From positions 8,270,501-8,334,500 of the forward strand of contig JAYKKI010000060.1 in assembly GCA_039881145.1 (NCBI GenBank): a DNA stretch of 64,000 nt. The letters run 5' to 3'. The DNA comes from Druceiella hillmani (Eukaryota > Arthropoda > Insecta > Lepidoptera > Hepialidae). Positions 24,856 through 37,094 of this stretch are shown here, in pieces; position 1 is the stretch's first letter, and the number at the start of each line of letters is the position of its first letter. Position numbers and translations under genes: made by a program. The notes under the pieces are model-generated. The model was given only the letters and a program-made list of their open reading frames with translations, had not been told where the DNA came from and made no database searches.

Positions 24856-27190
24856 GTTTTTCTGAATGTCTTAAAATGGTTTTGACTGTTTTTTTCCTGC
24901 TAAAAATGTTTTAGCGACGCTATTAGAGTTTTTACTTCTTGGAGCGTTTTAAATCTTGGTTGCATTTAAGGAATTAATAATCGCATGTGCGTTTTTACTA
25001 ACAAAAATTGACTCAGTGATTTTTTTTTTCAAAAATAAATATTATTAAGGAACTTAGCATTTTTTACAAATATTTTCATGAACTTAGCATTTTTTACAAA
25101 TATGCGTATTCCGGAGATATCGATTTTATAATGTGGATATAATTTTATTATTTCTTAGTCGATCAAGGTCAAAACAAAATTTCTAAGCACGCTGTAGGTA
25201 ACATTTTTGACTAGATTGAGATGAAATTTAGAACGAAAATAATTTAACCTTGAACTTAGATATGTTTTTCCGAATAGTTTTTCGTCATAGTTGATTCAAC
25301 CTGAATTTTTATTTTTGCTACATTAGCCGGTCCTAAACCCGGAGCAAGGAGGAAGGAAATATTGAATTGGTTGTATGTTTTTTTGCAGCGGAAGGTAGAT
25401 TTCCAAAAGTAGATTTTTTTACATTTTAAACAAGAAAGTATTTCTTCCTCTTGCACTCTTTCTCACTTTTATTGTTCTCTTCTGACCGAAGCCTACCATC
25501 GGCATGTTTTACTTTTTAACAAAAATTTTGTTTTTCTTAATTAATTTTAATAACTGTTTTTCTTTTAGATAAATTATTTTGACCAAATACTTAAGGAGAG
25601 ACTTTTAAAAATTTCGTTATCGATTTGTTAGATTATATTTATTAGCTAAAATATATTGACGCTTATACAGATTTTTTTTTCATTTTTATGTCAGTTTTTT
25701 CCCTAAAGAATGTACACAGTACTTTATCGTTCTAATTGATGCTAAGCACTACCTAATAATAGTGTATATTAATTAAAATTAATGGAAGATTATGGTTTAG
25801 TTTTATTCCTTTTATCTTGAGCGTACAACCTGTTTATCACAACGGGCTGGTTTTCTTTGGAGTGTATTATAAAAACAATTTGCTGCGTTTTGTTGGATAT
25901 AGGGTTGGTTGTGTTGTTCTAATAAATCTTCATTATATATTATATGGAGCCAGAACATTCGGAGAATATGTGTGAGGTGACGATTGACGAAGATATGATG
26001 CTGCTGTGGGAAGTTTTAATAGAATTTAAAAAATAGATAAATTTTTATAATTTTGATCGACCATATTAGGAAAATTTATTAATAGTACGCAAAGTTTTTT
26101 TGTTTATATATTAATTTTTGATTTAGTTGTTTATAAATTTTCGGCCGTATTTGATAAAAGATGTTTGCTCAATATGTTGCATATGCATAGTTTGGTGACT
26201 ACAAAAAAATTCTCGAATATTTTTACACTATGAGTTTTCTACCTTTATTTGATAAATATAATTTTATAAACGAGGCAATCTACGTGTCTATGTTTACATA
26301 AATAATAAAATATTATTGTTAGGTAAATTTACGTGAATTAATAGTTAATTTATTTTAAGTTTTAGAAAATGAAGTGCTATTTTCTAAACTTCTTTTATAG
26401 CTTTCAAAAATAGATAAAGTTTTACAATGTTGCTCGATTATATTACGAAAACTGATCAAGCATTTAACGAAATATATTTTTATTTACATGTTTTCATAAG
26501 ATTTTTCATAAATTTTATTCATTTCTTCATAAATTTTCGGCTTCACACGCTTTCTGTGTTAACATTTAACATAGATCAAATTGTAAATTAATTATGTATG
26601 TTTTTGTTCATTCACAAATGATATAAAAATATTTAGTTAATATGATGTGTATTTCATATTATTTCTGAAGGCGAAATTAAATGTTCATTAAATTACATAT
26701 ATTTAAAAGTTAAATTATTATTCTTACCAGTAGCTTTATTGATAAGTATAGTTCAGTAAATATATTTTAAATAATCCATATGATATAATTAGCAGGCAGG
26801 ATACGGTATAACAAAATATTCTGGTTAAGTTATTAGGGAATTTAATAGTAAATTAGAGTATAGAGAACTAGTTGCCACAGTAAAGAAATAATTGAAAGTA
26901 ATTAGGATGCTATAAATACTTTACCGTGTTAATATCAAATGCCAAACCACGTAATTATAAAGCACGAGTTCAATTAAATATCTCGTATGTCAAAATGTTA
27001 TTTAGTTTCATTGTAGTACTTGTTGAATGATACAATGATTATATGATGTTAGTATTTGATTTATGTTTATCAACGCGATAAAGCACTTAACGACATCTTA
27101 ATTACCTTTAATTACTTCTTCGCTATGACAACTAATTCTATACACTCTAATTAATGTCGCCACCGAAGTGTCTTGAGTTTATCACAAGGC
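24856..27190. other. AT-rich intergenic DNA
   Basis: No gene of normal length. The one complex small frame is 25944-26036, listed separately. Diverged direct similarity exists between about 26025-26100 and 26400-26480 (AAAAATAGATAAA followed by TTTT(A)CAAT-like text). Confidence 0.4.
25944..26036 (+). CDS. Small acidic ORF, unknown
   Basis: A 30-residue frame reads MEPEHSENMCEVTIDEDM and then MLLWEVLIEFKK, ending in TAG. The acidic start with hydrophobic LLWEVL and basic tail resembles the beginning of many Harbinger-type transposase genes, but it stops before the expected basic tryptophan-containing segment and no nuclease domain follows. It could equally be chance. No expression evidence is available. 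Confidence 0.2.
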   Translation: MEPEHSENMCEVTIDEDMMLLWEVLIEFKK

Positions 27191-27194
27191 ATAG

Positions 27195-27315
27195 GGTTTT
27201 TGGCGTCATGGTGCTCCGCGGGGACCTGAGTTTGATTACCAGTTGTTAGGTGAGTGGGCTGGGCTAATGATCTGGTTGTCTGTAAGAGATGACTACTGTG
27301 GCAATAAATTTGCCA
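27195..27315 (+). mobile_element. Possible tRNA-derived SINE fragment
   Basis: TGGCGTCATGG (27201-27211) resembles a pol III A box and GAGTTTGATTACC (27228-27240) a decayed B box, in a GC-richer block (GTGCTCCGCGGGGACCTGAG). The A-to-B distance is shorter than in a full tRNA, suggesting deletion. The 3' end and poly-A tail are not defined. Confidence 0.35.
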
Positions 27316-27845
27316 TATGTATCAATTAAATACATTAAAGTACTATGCTTATCAATATTGCTGCTCACAAAAGTATACTTTTGAAATGAAAGAATAAGAA
27401 CACAAATTTGTACTTATCATATATAAGGTCGATTTTGTATACATATCTGTTCTGCTGATACATATGTCACAACTTGGAAAATTTTCTCGTCATAGTCCAA
27501 GATCACGAGCTGATCTAGCAGTGTCTCAATAGGGGTAGTGCTTAATCGATATTTATTGTAATAATTTTTCTTTTGTTCAAACTAAATGAAATTATGTTTT
27601 TCTTAAAAAAAATCTTACTACAAACATATAAATAGGAAAAGAATGGGTGGTGGACTAATATGTTCTCCCGCAACAATTTTTTTTACATTGACTTTTTATG
27701 TAGTTGTTTATTATTAATTTATTATGGTATTCTTAATGGTTAAGTTATTTATTCTTTTGTATAGTAAAATACAGTAATGTATAGTCTGATTTTGTGTCAT
27801 AACGCTTTTACCTCACAATATACAATAATTGGCCAGGCATATGCT

Positions 27846-29760
27846 CACATATTTCTTGGTTTTATTGTTTTGTACAATTATTTCAAAAGTTCCTTCGATG
27901 TATCTACACCGACTTTGTTTGTTAGACACAACCGGAATAAAGAGTTTACCAAATTTAAATATTGAAAATATTCTCTCGGTGATTATGTTTATTATTTTGT
28001 ACAATTATTTCAAACATTACTTCGATGTATCTACACCGACTTTGTTTGTTAGACACAACCGGAATAAAGAGTTTACCAAATTTAATGTATTCTCTCGGTG
28101 GTTATGTTTATCGTTTTGTACAATTATTTTAACCGTTACTTCGGTTGTAGTTAAACCGATTTTGTTTGTTAGACACAACCAGAATAAAGAGTTTACCAAA
28201 TATAAATATTTAAAATATTCTCTCGGTGGTTATGTTTATTGTTTTTTACAATTATTTCAAACGTTACTTCGATGCAGCTAAGCCGATTTTGTTTGTTAGA
28301 CACAACCAGAATAAAGAGTTTACCAAATTTAAATATTGAAAATATTCTCTCGGTGATTATGTTTATTATTTTGTACAATTATTTCAAACATTACTTCGAT
28401 GTATCTACACCGACTTTGTTTGTTAGACACAACCGGAATAAAGAGTTTACCAAATTTAATGTATTCTCTCGGTGGTTATGTTTATCGTTTTGTACAATTA
28501 TTTTAACCGTTACTTCGGTTGTAGTTAAACCGATTTTGTTTGTTAGACACAACCAGAATAAAGAGTTTACCAAATATAAATATTTAAAATATTCTCTCGG
28601 TGGTTATGTTTATTGTTTTTTACAATTATTTCAAACGTTACTTCGATGCAGCTAAACCGATTTTGTTTGTTAGACACAACCAGAATAAAGAGTTTACCAA
28701 ATTTAAATATTGAAAATATTCTCTCGGTGATTATGTTTATTATTTTGTACAATTATTTCAAACATTACTTCGATGTATCTACGCCGATTTTGTTTGTTAG
28801 ACATAACCAGAATAAAGAGTTTACCAAATTTAAATATTGAAAATATTATCTCGGTGATTATGTTTATTATTTTGTACAATTATTTCAAACATTACTTCGA
28901 TGTATCTACACCGACTTTGTTTGTTAGACACAACCGGAATAAAGAGTTTACCAAATTTAATGTATTCTCTCGGTGGTTATGTTTATCGTTTTGTACAATT
29001 ATTTTAACCGTTACTTCGGTTGTAGTTAAACCGATTTTGTTTGTTAGACACAACCAGAATAAAGAGTTTACCAAATATAAATATTTAGAATATTCTCTCG
29101 GTGGTTATGTTTATTGTTTTTTACAATTATTTCAAACGTTACTTCGATGCAGCTAAACCGATTTTGTTTGTTAGGCACAACCAGAATAAAGAGTTTACCA
29201 AATTTATATATTTAAAATATTCTCTCGGTGGTTATGTTTATTGTTTTATACAATTATTTCAAAGATTACTTCGATGCAGCTAAACCGATTTTGTTTGTTA
29301 GGCACAACCAGAATAAAGAGTTTACCAAATTTATATATTTAAAATATTCTCTCGGTGGTTATGTTTATTGTTTTTTACAATTATTTCAAACGTTACTTCG
29401 ATGCAGCTAAACCGATTTTGTTTGTTAGGCACAACCAGAATAAAGAGTTTACCAAATTTATATATTTAAAATATTCTCTCGGTGGTTATGTTTATTGTTT
29501 TATACAATTATTTCAAACATTACTTCAATGTGGCTAAACCGATTTTGTTTATCATATACAACCAGAATAAAGACTTTATCAAATTTTAATATTTAAAATA
29601 TTCTCTCGGTGATTATGTTTATTGTTTTGTACAATTATTTCAAACATTACTTCGATCTAAACCGATTTTGTATCTAAACCGATTTTGTTTGTTAGATACG
29701 ACCAAAATAAAGAGTTTACCAAATTTATATGTTTAAACTATTCTTTTGGTGGTTATATTA
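27846..29760. repeat. 127/120-bp minisatellite with 374-bp higher-order unit
   Basis: Fifteen units share TTTGTTTGTTAGACACAACC, GAATAAAGAGTTTACCAAAT and TATTCTCTCGGTGGTTATGT. Measured from the GTTAGACA phrase, units start at 27921, 28048, 28168, 28295, 28422, 28542, 28669, 28796, 28923, 29043, 29170, 29297, 29424, about 29551 and 29691. Spacing is 127 except for 120-bp units at regular places and a longer last interval (140), so 127+120+127 = 374 recurs. The edges are more diverged than the middle. Frames stay open for 60-150 codons on both strands, but 127 is not a multiple of three and no motif appears, so I treat these as non-coding. Confidence 0.95.
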
Positions 29761-30600
29761 AATATGCCTAAAATTGCATTATTTAAAATATATTTTGACC
29801 GCGACTTCGTTTGCGTGTTTTTGTTTCTTTTTAACACGTTTTAGGACATTTATTTCAATATAGATGCTGATATATGAACTTTTTTTAAAATGTTCCAAAA
29901 ATCTAATTTAATTAAAAATATTAGATCGATAATTTATATCGAGATATTTATAACAAAGGATAAAATGAAAAGGCTATTTAGAGGTTTTTATATTAAATTA
30001 TATAAACCGAAAAAAATATCGAAGAGAAATACAAAAATCGCTTTATAAAAATATTTTAAATCCAAACGTAAAACTCGGAAACCAAGCATCATGACTCAGA
30101 GACTTCATATATTTTCGCCAATGGAAAAATTGAGTTCTCTTATTAACTTTTTATCGCAAATTTATAAAATCCGTGTAGAAAATAACCAGTGTTTTAAAAT
30201 TTAAAAAGCAAAATATTCAAAACAATATTATTCTGGTCCCTGACCAATCTGATAAATTTTGAACTGTGCTTTTCCCATGGGTTATGACGAAACTTTTAAC
30301 TGACGATTAATCCTTCATATATGCTCTAAATTAATGACGAAACTCTCTACACGAATATATAATTTTACGTATCGAATAAGAAAATGCAAGCGTGAAAATA
30401 TGTCTACAGCAATTAACGGAGCGAAAAGAAAACAGAATTAATTAATAAACTTCAAAAGTGCAACAAACCAACGATCTGGTGCATAATTGCAAGTGTAATA
30501 TCTAAATCAGAATACCATAGCGATACTGCAATTGCACTTTGCGTCACAGATGAGCAGGTAATTTTGCGTGTGACGCAGAGAATGGAATTCTGGAGAATGG
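29761..30600. other. AT-rich intergenic DNA
   Basis: Nothing supportable; no open frame or repeat of note. Confidence 0.5.
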
Positions 30601-30654
30601 AATCCTAGATATTCAGCTTTCAATCGGTCGTCCCAGCGTCGCGTTGAAGTGATC

Positions 30655-30720
30655 GTCAGGCGAACAGTATAAATGTTATATACGCCTGACTAACTTGGAT
30701 CGTCTATCCAAGTTAGTCAG
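30655..30720. other. Two overlapping, mutually exclusive hairpins
   Basis: GTCAGGCG (30655) pairs with CGCCTGAC (30683-30690). The last five bases of that second arm are also the first bases of a perfect 15-bp stem, CTGACTAACTTGGAT (30686-30700) with ATCCAAGTTAGTCAG (30706-30720), loop CGTCT. Both cannot form together. The block sits in a GC-richer patch (about 30610-30740). A TATAAAT word lies in the first loop. Confidence 0.8.
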
Positions 30721-31133
30721 ATATCGTTAAGTGCCACTTTGGCTGATTGGTGATTAAGAAGGTACTTATTAGTTTGTTTTAACGTCGAACTAACTTTCGC
30801 TGTATTTTTACCATCGCGTGTTTGTGAGATTGGTTTCATAGTAGACGTATTTAGTAAAATTATAAGCCATGTTTTAAATTCGGTTTTTATATGGAATTTA
30901 CTATTGATGTCACAGTATCTATAGAAGTATTATGTTTTTATCTACCATGTTTATGAAACTTTGAAAAGTATATTTAAAACAGTAGCAATATTATAATTTA
31001 TTTTTATAACAGAAATGGAGTGGAGATGTGGTTGAAATAATTATTTAATACCCCCTCCATGTTTTGTTTAAAGAACTGGCTTAAATAGTAATATATCTCT
31101 TTAGGTCAAGTAGAACTCGCGATACGAGCATTC

Positions 31134-31385
31134 CGCATATACTTAAATATACGCTAAACTTAAAATACATCAAACTGTCTACTGCATACAGATCCATAAT
31201 TGGCATACAGATCGATAATTCCGCATTAACTAAAATATACGTTAAACTTAAAATACATTAAACTCTCTAATACATACAGATCTATAATTGGCATATAGAT
31301 CCATAATTCTGCATATACTTAAATATACGTAAAACTTAAAATGCATTAAACTCTCTACTGCATACATATCCATAATTGGCTCTTA
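31134..31385. repeat. Three tandem units of about 85-95 bp
   Basis: Three diverged units share GCATATACTTAAATATACG, AAACTTAAAATACATTAAAC and CATACAGATCCATAATTGGC. Confidence 0.85.
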
Positions 31386-31482
31386 AATTTCAAGACTTTT
31401 TTCTACTCTAGCCTCGAAAGAATTTTAGAAAAAATTATGTATTAATCTACATTTCTTCGTGCAATATAAACTATTTTTTGTA

Positions 31483-31706
31483 GTCTGTTGAAATGTCATG
31501 TGTCATTATAATGTATTGTAGTTTATATTTTTTGTAGTTTATTGAAATGTCATGTGTCATTATAATGTATTGAAATGTCATGTGTCATTATAATGTATTG
31601 AAATGTCATGTGTCATTATAATGTATTGAAATGTCATATGTCATTATAATGTATTGAAATGTCATGTGTCATTATAATGTATTGAAATGTCATGTGTCAT
31701 TATAAT
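31483..31706. repeat. 28-bp tandem array
   Basis: Units GTATTGAAATGTCATGTGTC plus ATTATAAT repeat at least six times, nearly identical, with a longer interruption at 31515-31540. No unique spacers. Confidence 0.95.
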
Positions 31707-31921
31707 CTCGTTTGAAAAATTATAATAATTTATTTAATAATTATAATCATCCCCCGAGTTCAGAAGTAATTACGATTATCTGTGCATTCATCGAATCATA
31801 ATTCATTGTGTTACTAAAACAGTACATTTTGTGTTTGTAACACATTTCTTGAAAACTATTGTAAATACAGTCTTTCTTAGGTACTATTTGTGTGTTTTTC
31901 TGATTTCATATGCTAATGTGG

Positions 31922-31962
31922 TATAAAAGTACCTCATGCAGGAATAATTCGCATGCCTCAGC
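31922..31962 (+). promoter_or_regulatory. Candidate TATA-type core promoter
   Basis: TATAAAA at 31922-31928 is followed about 35 bp later by GCCTCAGCAATC, close to an arthropod initiator. It lies directly upstream of the 117-bp array. No intact coding region follows. Confidence 0.3.
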
Positions 31963-31997
31963 AATCACGAGTCTGCCCTCTTCCTCTAACCTTCATT

Positions 31998-32705
31998 CAT
32001 TTAACTGTCATAAGCGAACTATAATAAAACTAGGTACAGATGCAATGTCATCTGAAGAATATAGGGAAGCTATAGATCCGAAATCATGAGTCTAAAAAGG
32101 GAAAACTTTCAGGCATCTAACCATCATAAGTGTGTTGTCATAATTCTAGATACAGAATCCAAAATACCCTGAAGAAGACAGCGAAGCTATAGATCCGAAA
32201 CTATGGAAGTACAAAATGGGAAAACTTTAAATCATCTAACAGTCATAAGCGAATTGTAATAATTCTAGGTACAGATTCAAATTCCTCAGAAAAAGAGAGT
32301 GAAACAATAGATCCGAAACCATAAACGCCCAAAAAAGGATAGAATAAATCATCTAATCTTCGTAAGCGAACCATAATAATTCTAGGTACAGATGCAAAGT
32401 CCTCTGAAGAAGACAGTTTAACTATAGATCCGAAACCATGGACGCTTAAAAAGGGAAACTATCAATATTCTAATCGTCGTTAGCTAGCTGTAATAATTCT
32501 AGGTACAGATGCAAAGTTATCTGAAGAAGACAATGAAACTATAGATACGAAACTATGACGTCCAAAACGGGAAAACCTTCAAATATCTAGTCGTTGTAAG
32601 CGAATTATAATAATTCTAGGTACAGATACAAAGTCCTCTGAATAAGACAGCAAAACTATAGATCCGAGATTATGAAAGCCCAAAAAGGAAAAAAGAAACA
32701 GGTAA
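31998..32705 (+). repeat. 117-bp (39-codon) tandem array, possible decayed coding repeat
   Basis: Six units can be phased on CTAGGTACAGAT at about 32030, 32146, 32265, 32382, 32499 and 32616; intervals are 116, 119, 117, 117 and 117 bp. In one frame units read LGTDAKSSEEDSETIDPKPW followed by TPKKGKP-like text, with stops in different places in different units. A repeat length divisible by three, an acidic Ser/Glu core and scattered stops fit a former repetitive protein that has decayed, though chance cannot be excluded. Confidence 0.75.
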
Positions 32706-33348
32706 AGGGAAATAATGTTTCGTACATGTTGGTATTAAAATGCCACCATATCACGAGAAGAACTTCGAATTCAATAGAAATTATAATTTACCGGATTCCA
32801 TTGAAAAGTTAGATTAAAAAATTTATTTCTTTAAATATATTATTACAAGCGAATTGAGAGATATCATTGTCGAACATTAAAATTTTAAGTCAGTTCACCA
32901 TAATAAAAATTTCAAGTAACATCTCTACCAGTGAAATAGAAAATTTATTGGCATTTCGATCTTTAGCTCTTAAGTACATCTGTGTGCTATAAGAGTGTAT
33001 TGGTTTAATATGTGGATCAACATCAAGTTTATGAGGTCATGACCTGTAACCATTTTGAAATTATAAAGAAATTCCTTCCTTTTAATAATAATCTGAAATT
33101 TCAACCAATAGGCACATGAACGTTTGTTCATTAGGTATTTTTGTTCTTTAGGTAGAAATTAGCTAATAATATCAAAGTGTACAAAGTTACAAAAATGAAT
33201 GTTTAGACTAGTTAATCAGCCTTTACGATATGCTGTCATCCTAAAACGAACTTGAAGTGTTCCGAAAAGTTGAGGATTATCGACATTTATTTGTTTGATG
33301 AGTATCGTCTGCACATATTAAAAACCATCATCATCTTTCTAGGATTAC

Positions 33349-33435
<87 letters not shown>

Positions 33436-34400
33436 GTAAAAAGAATTATATGTCCTAGGGAGCATACAAATGATTCATTGTTCCAATTAAATTCTAACTT
33501 TTTTTAATAATAATTCAGGTATATTGAATGAACGCGGAAATTCTAGCACAACCTTCAGTTAAGTAGTTTAGTTATAGGAGAAGAAAAATCGATAAAGGCA
33601 ACATTATGTGTGACCTCTTGACTAAAGGCTTATATTTTTGTAAGATCAAGAAGCTTCGATGTTATTGTTGTGGTTTTACCTGACACTGCGGATCTAAAGG
33701 TCTTTAATGACCTACTAATCTTCTTTTTAGCCATTCAAACAAATAATACTTAATTCTTAAATCTTATCAATTTCTCTATTCATTCAATATCTTATTAAAA
33801 TCATATGGATCTAATCCATTAGACTCTGAAATCGAAAGGCATGGGGTAGGTTGAAGTATAATGAGGAGGTTGAATGGAAAATAATCACAATCCAAATCTA
33901 GAATCCAATCATGGCAAAAAGGTAAATTATTCAGAACAAAAATGTTATGCTGAAACACAGAAAATATATAGTGTACTTTATTTATTTACATGTAATAAAA
34001 TATAATTTGTGTTTACTATATTAAAGAAACCGAGCAGCAGAACGAGACAGGCATCAGCACAGAACACTCGAATATAATTTACACTTGGCAGGTTTATATT
34101 ACAATAAAATCTTTATTAATGATCATACACATATTTAAACAAAAAAACATTTTCTTACTTGACAGAAAAATAATGAAAATAGTTTTTTGTGAAATTTAAG
34201 CAAGAAAAGCAAAGCAAGAAAAAAAGAAAACAAATAAAAAAGAAAGAAATTGAATTTAATATGTTCATGGAAAAAAAACAAAATAGGCTGCGAGTGATAT
34301 GCACAAAAATAGCATAATATGATCGAACTGGAGAGCGGAAGTATTTATTTTTAAAGTTATGACTGGCGTATTGAAGAATGAAAGTTAACCCATTATCTTC
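32706..34400. other. AT-rich intergenic DNA
   Basis: No gene supported. It contains a (TA)n tract listed separately. Open frames at 33252-33458 (plus) and 33776-33958 (minus) are low-complexity or motif-free. Confidence 0.5.
33352..33432. repeat. (TA)n microsatellite
   Basis: About 40 uninterrupted TA units. Confidence 0.95.
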
Positions 34401-34600
34401 ACAGCCGACCGCGCTATAACAAGGGGATCACTTAATTAGGTGCGCGCAACTGCATCATGTTTGCCCGTACAGATGCATCATCAAATGCGTTACAATGTGC
34501 ATTGTTGCATCCCACGCGCATGGAGACCAGTTGGTCAGACGACCGCTTTATGTAGAACGAATATGTGCAGTTTCCGTGTAGTGTAGATACAGGATGTTCT
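34401..34600. other. GC-richer non-coding block
   Basis: A block with phrases GCCGACCGCGCTATAAC, GGTGCGCGCAACTGC and GATGCATCATCAAATGCG stands out from the AT-rich surroundings. No open frame. Possible regulatory DNA or transposon remnant. Confidence 0.25.
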
Positions 34601-34929
34601 TGCTATAAAGGGGTTATACAGGTACATACAGATGTTCTTTTTCTTAAAGTTGATGCTGAATGTTATCATTTCAAAATATATGTATTAAGGTTGTTCAGAA
34701 GTCATTATGAGAAAATTTGTAAGAAAGGATGTATCTGATTTCATTACGATAAAAAATTGAGTATTCAACTAAAGATAGTTCTGAATACCAGTTTGCTGCA
34801 TTAATACCCACATAAATTTTTCTATTTTTATAACACCTCCATTTATTCTTCACAGATTTAAGGTACTCGAATTATATTGACATTAGAAATCTGTATCCCA
34901 GAAGGAAAATGCTATCATTTATAAGATTA

Positions 34930-35345
34930 TTCACGTGTCCCATTGTCCGTCTTTCACATCCGTTTTTCTGGGAAACCTCTTATTCGCACCTATCTTATAG
35001 GTGACGCCCAGAAATATTTATGTGGACATTTCAAGTGAGGAGGAAAAGGTGGCGCAAATTAATTTCTAGAAAAGTATTTTAAAAATTCCAAGTTTTGAGG
35101 CATCGTTTGAAAGGGCAAGGTATAAGGGTCTCAAGAATATTTTTTTATATCTTTAGATAGTAACATTTAGAGATGTACTGAAAAAAATGTGCCCAATCCC
35201 CTTTATTTCCTAAGGTATTGTATCTAAAATTATGAGAAAACATGGTTATTGAAGCCTACCTAAAGATTACAGGAAAAGGGTAACTATAATTCTAGATGTT
35301 TTACTTTTTAGGGTAAACTCCATAATATACCTGGCCCTCCCTCAT
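34930..35345. repeat. Interspersed repeat copy related to 14.7-15.1 kb
   Basis: CATCGTTTGAAAGGGCAAGG with following ATAAGGGTCTCAAGAATATT and GAGATGTACTGA aligns in order with CATTTGAAAGAGCAAGATAT, AAGTTTCAAAAATATT and GAGATATACTGA near 14960-15040. Ends not defined. Confidence 0.5.
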
Positions 35346-35919
35346 TCATTAGTTATATTGTATATAAAACAATTGTGTGGACTTACGTACGCGCGTCAGA
35401 AGTTATACTTCTTTGGTATAATACAAAAATAACTTTATTCAGCACGGAAATAATTAATGGAAATAACATAATAAAAGGGTTGGAGCGTGATTATAAATAT
35501 GGTTGGTAAAATCTAAATTTAATCAAACAATTAAATTTAAAATTTTACATTTTTAACAGATTATTCAGTATTTTTTTTCTGTTGGATTTTCTTTATAACC
35601 CAATCATAGGCCAGACCGTTTTCAAATTATTGCGCATCAGTTTTAATATTTTCTCACAGAGGGTTTTAAAAAATTTTGAGTAAGTAATATTTCGTAATTT
35701 ATAATGCAAATAAATACATATCGAATTCGAAACGGTCTGGCAGATGATTAGCTCATAATAGAAAGCCAGCAGTAAAATAAAATTGTGAACTACTTAGCTG
35801 TCAAATAAACTATGTAAACATATGTTTAGTGAGCCATTTCAGGGTGTTGATTTTTTGTTGCACCGTGACAACTTGATCCTGTATTTTTAAAATTTCACTT
35901 CAAATGAGGTGCGGAAACC

Positions 35920-36125
35920 TCGATGTGTGAATGAGACTCGAACTTGGCCGGTCTTTTTATTATAAGTTTCCATATCCAGAAGGCCAAAATGGAACCTCAT
36001 TGTAGCGACAATGGTGTCTACCTGTCCGTCAGAAGCTTCTAGATCCTTATAGGAATAAAATATTGCCTCATGTGAGTATTGACGATATTAATCGATACTC
36101 GCATATTTGCGAAATATCTTTTAAG
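35920..36125. repeat. Fragment of a GGAACC/CTTGGCCGGT-type interspersed repeat
   Basis: GACTCGAACTTGGCCGGTCT, AATGGAACCTC and CTACCTGTCCGTC appear in the order I associate with a widespread insect interspersed repeat. The boundaries are guesses. Confidence 0.35.
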
Positions 36126-36867
36126 GTTAATCTTATGGATAAATTGGAGTTACAGGCAGTAAACATAACTTACGTGTGTAGCACGTGAGCTGGTTAAATT
36201 AACGGCCAATAAAGACCTTATTAACCCAACGATGGCATATCGCGAGTTTTCTGGAGCGTGAAATCGTGATATAAATGTGGTAAAACCGTTTTTCTTTTTT
36301 TTGTCGGTCATGTTTGTTTCTTTTAAATCGAAAGTATTAATTAAGAAATAGCGAATGAAATTTAATTGTTCTCCTTTTTTACTTTCCCCATTAATTTGTT
36401 TATATCGTATAATGAAATTTATTAAAGATCAAAGTAAGGTATACAAACTGGAACATTTGTTAATTATTTTAGGCTTAAAACTTATTTCTAGAAATCTCCA
36501 ATTTTTAAATGCCAGTTAAGTGCTAAACAGTTATAAAGTTCAGATTTCTGTATTAAATTGATAACGTTTTACTTTGTTCTTGTAATACTTTTAATTACAA
36601 GGTTAATGTCTAAGATGATTTTCAAAAATTTCTATATTTCAAATATATTTATTGTTGACTTTTTTTGTTTGTTTGGTTGTGTAATCTGATAAGATCCTTT
36701 CATACGAGTAATTTGATTCCTTACTAACTGTTTTAGGTTCGGAACCTTTGATGTTACCTTAATAGAGGCCATGTACGATGCCATCAGTGTCACATAGTGA
36801 TAAATTAATAAACTTTTTGTTATAGTACTGTCTATTGTTACAGTTCCGATATATTGTAGATTTTTTG

Positions 36868-37020
36868 CCTAGAGTTGGTCTAGCTAGAATAGTATATACA
36901 TAGCAAATAGAGCTCTATAGCTAGTGTCACTCTAGGCTTTGGGTAGAGTATCTAGCTAGACCAATCCGGTATACGCGGCATCCCTACCATCCTTTACGCT
37001 CTAGGTAGATCTTTCTAGCA
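36868..37020. repeat. Imperfect inverted repeat rich in CTAGCTAG
   Basis: CCTAGAGTTGGTCTAGCTAG near 36869 is mirrored by TAGCTAGACCAA near 36952, and several CTCTAGG/CTAGC words lie around. A possible short palindromic element. Confidence 0.5.
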
Positions 37021-37094
37021 CTATTTAACTTGCTTATAGATGTTTTTCTCTATCTAGTACTTTGTTTATTTCTACACTACATTGTTTTAAATAT

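Noticed and set aside
27829..29537. Many 60-150-codon open frames on both strands
   Set aside because: They are translations of the 127/120-bp minisatellite in both directions; the period is not a multiple of three and no domain appears.
31483..31706. CRISPR-like regular repeats
   Set aside because: The units abut without unique spacers and the context is eukaryotic; it is a 28-bp minisatellite.
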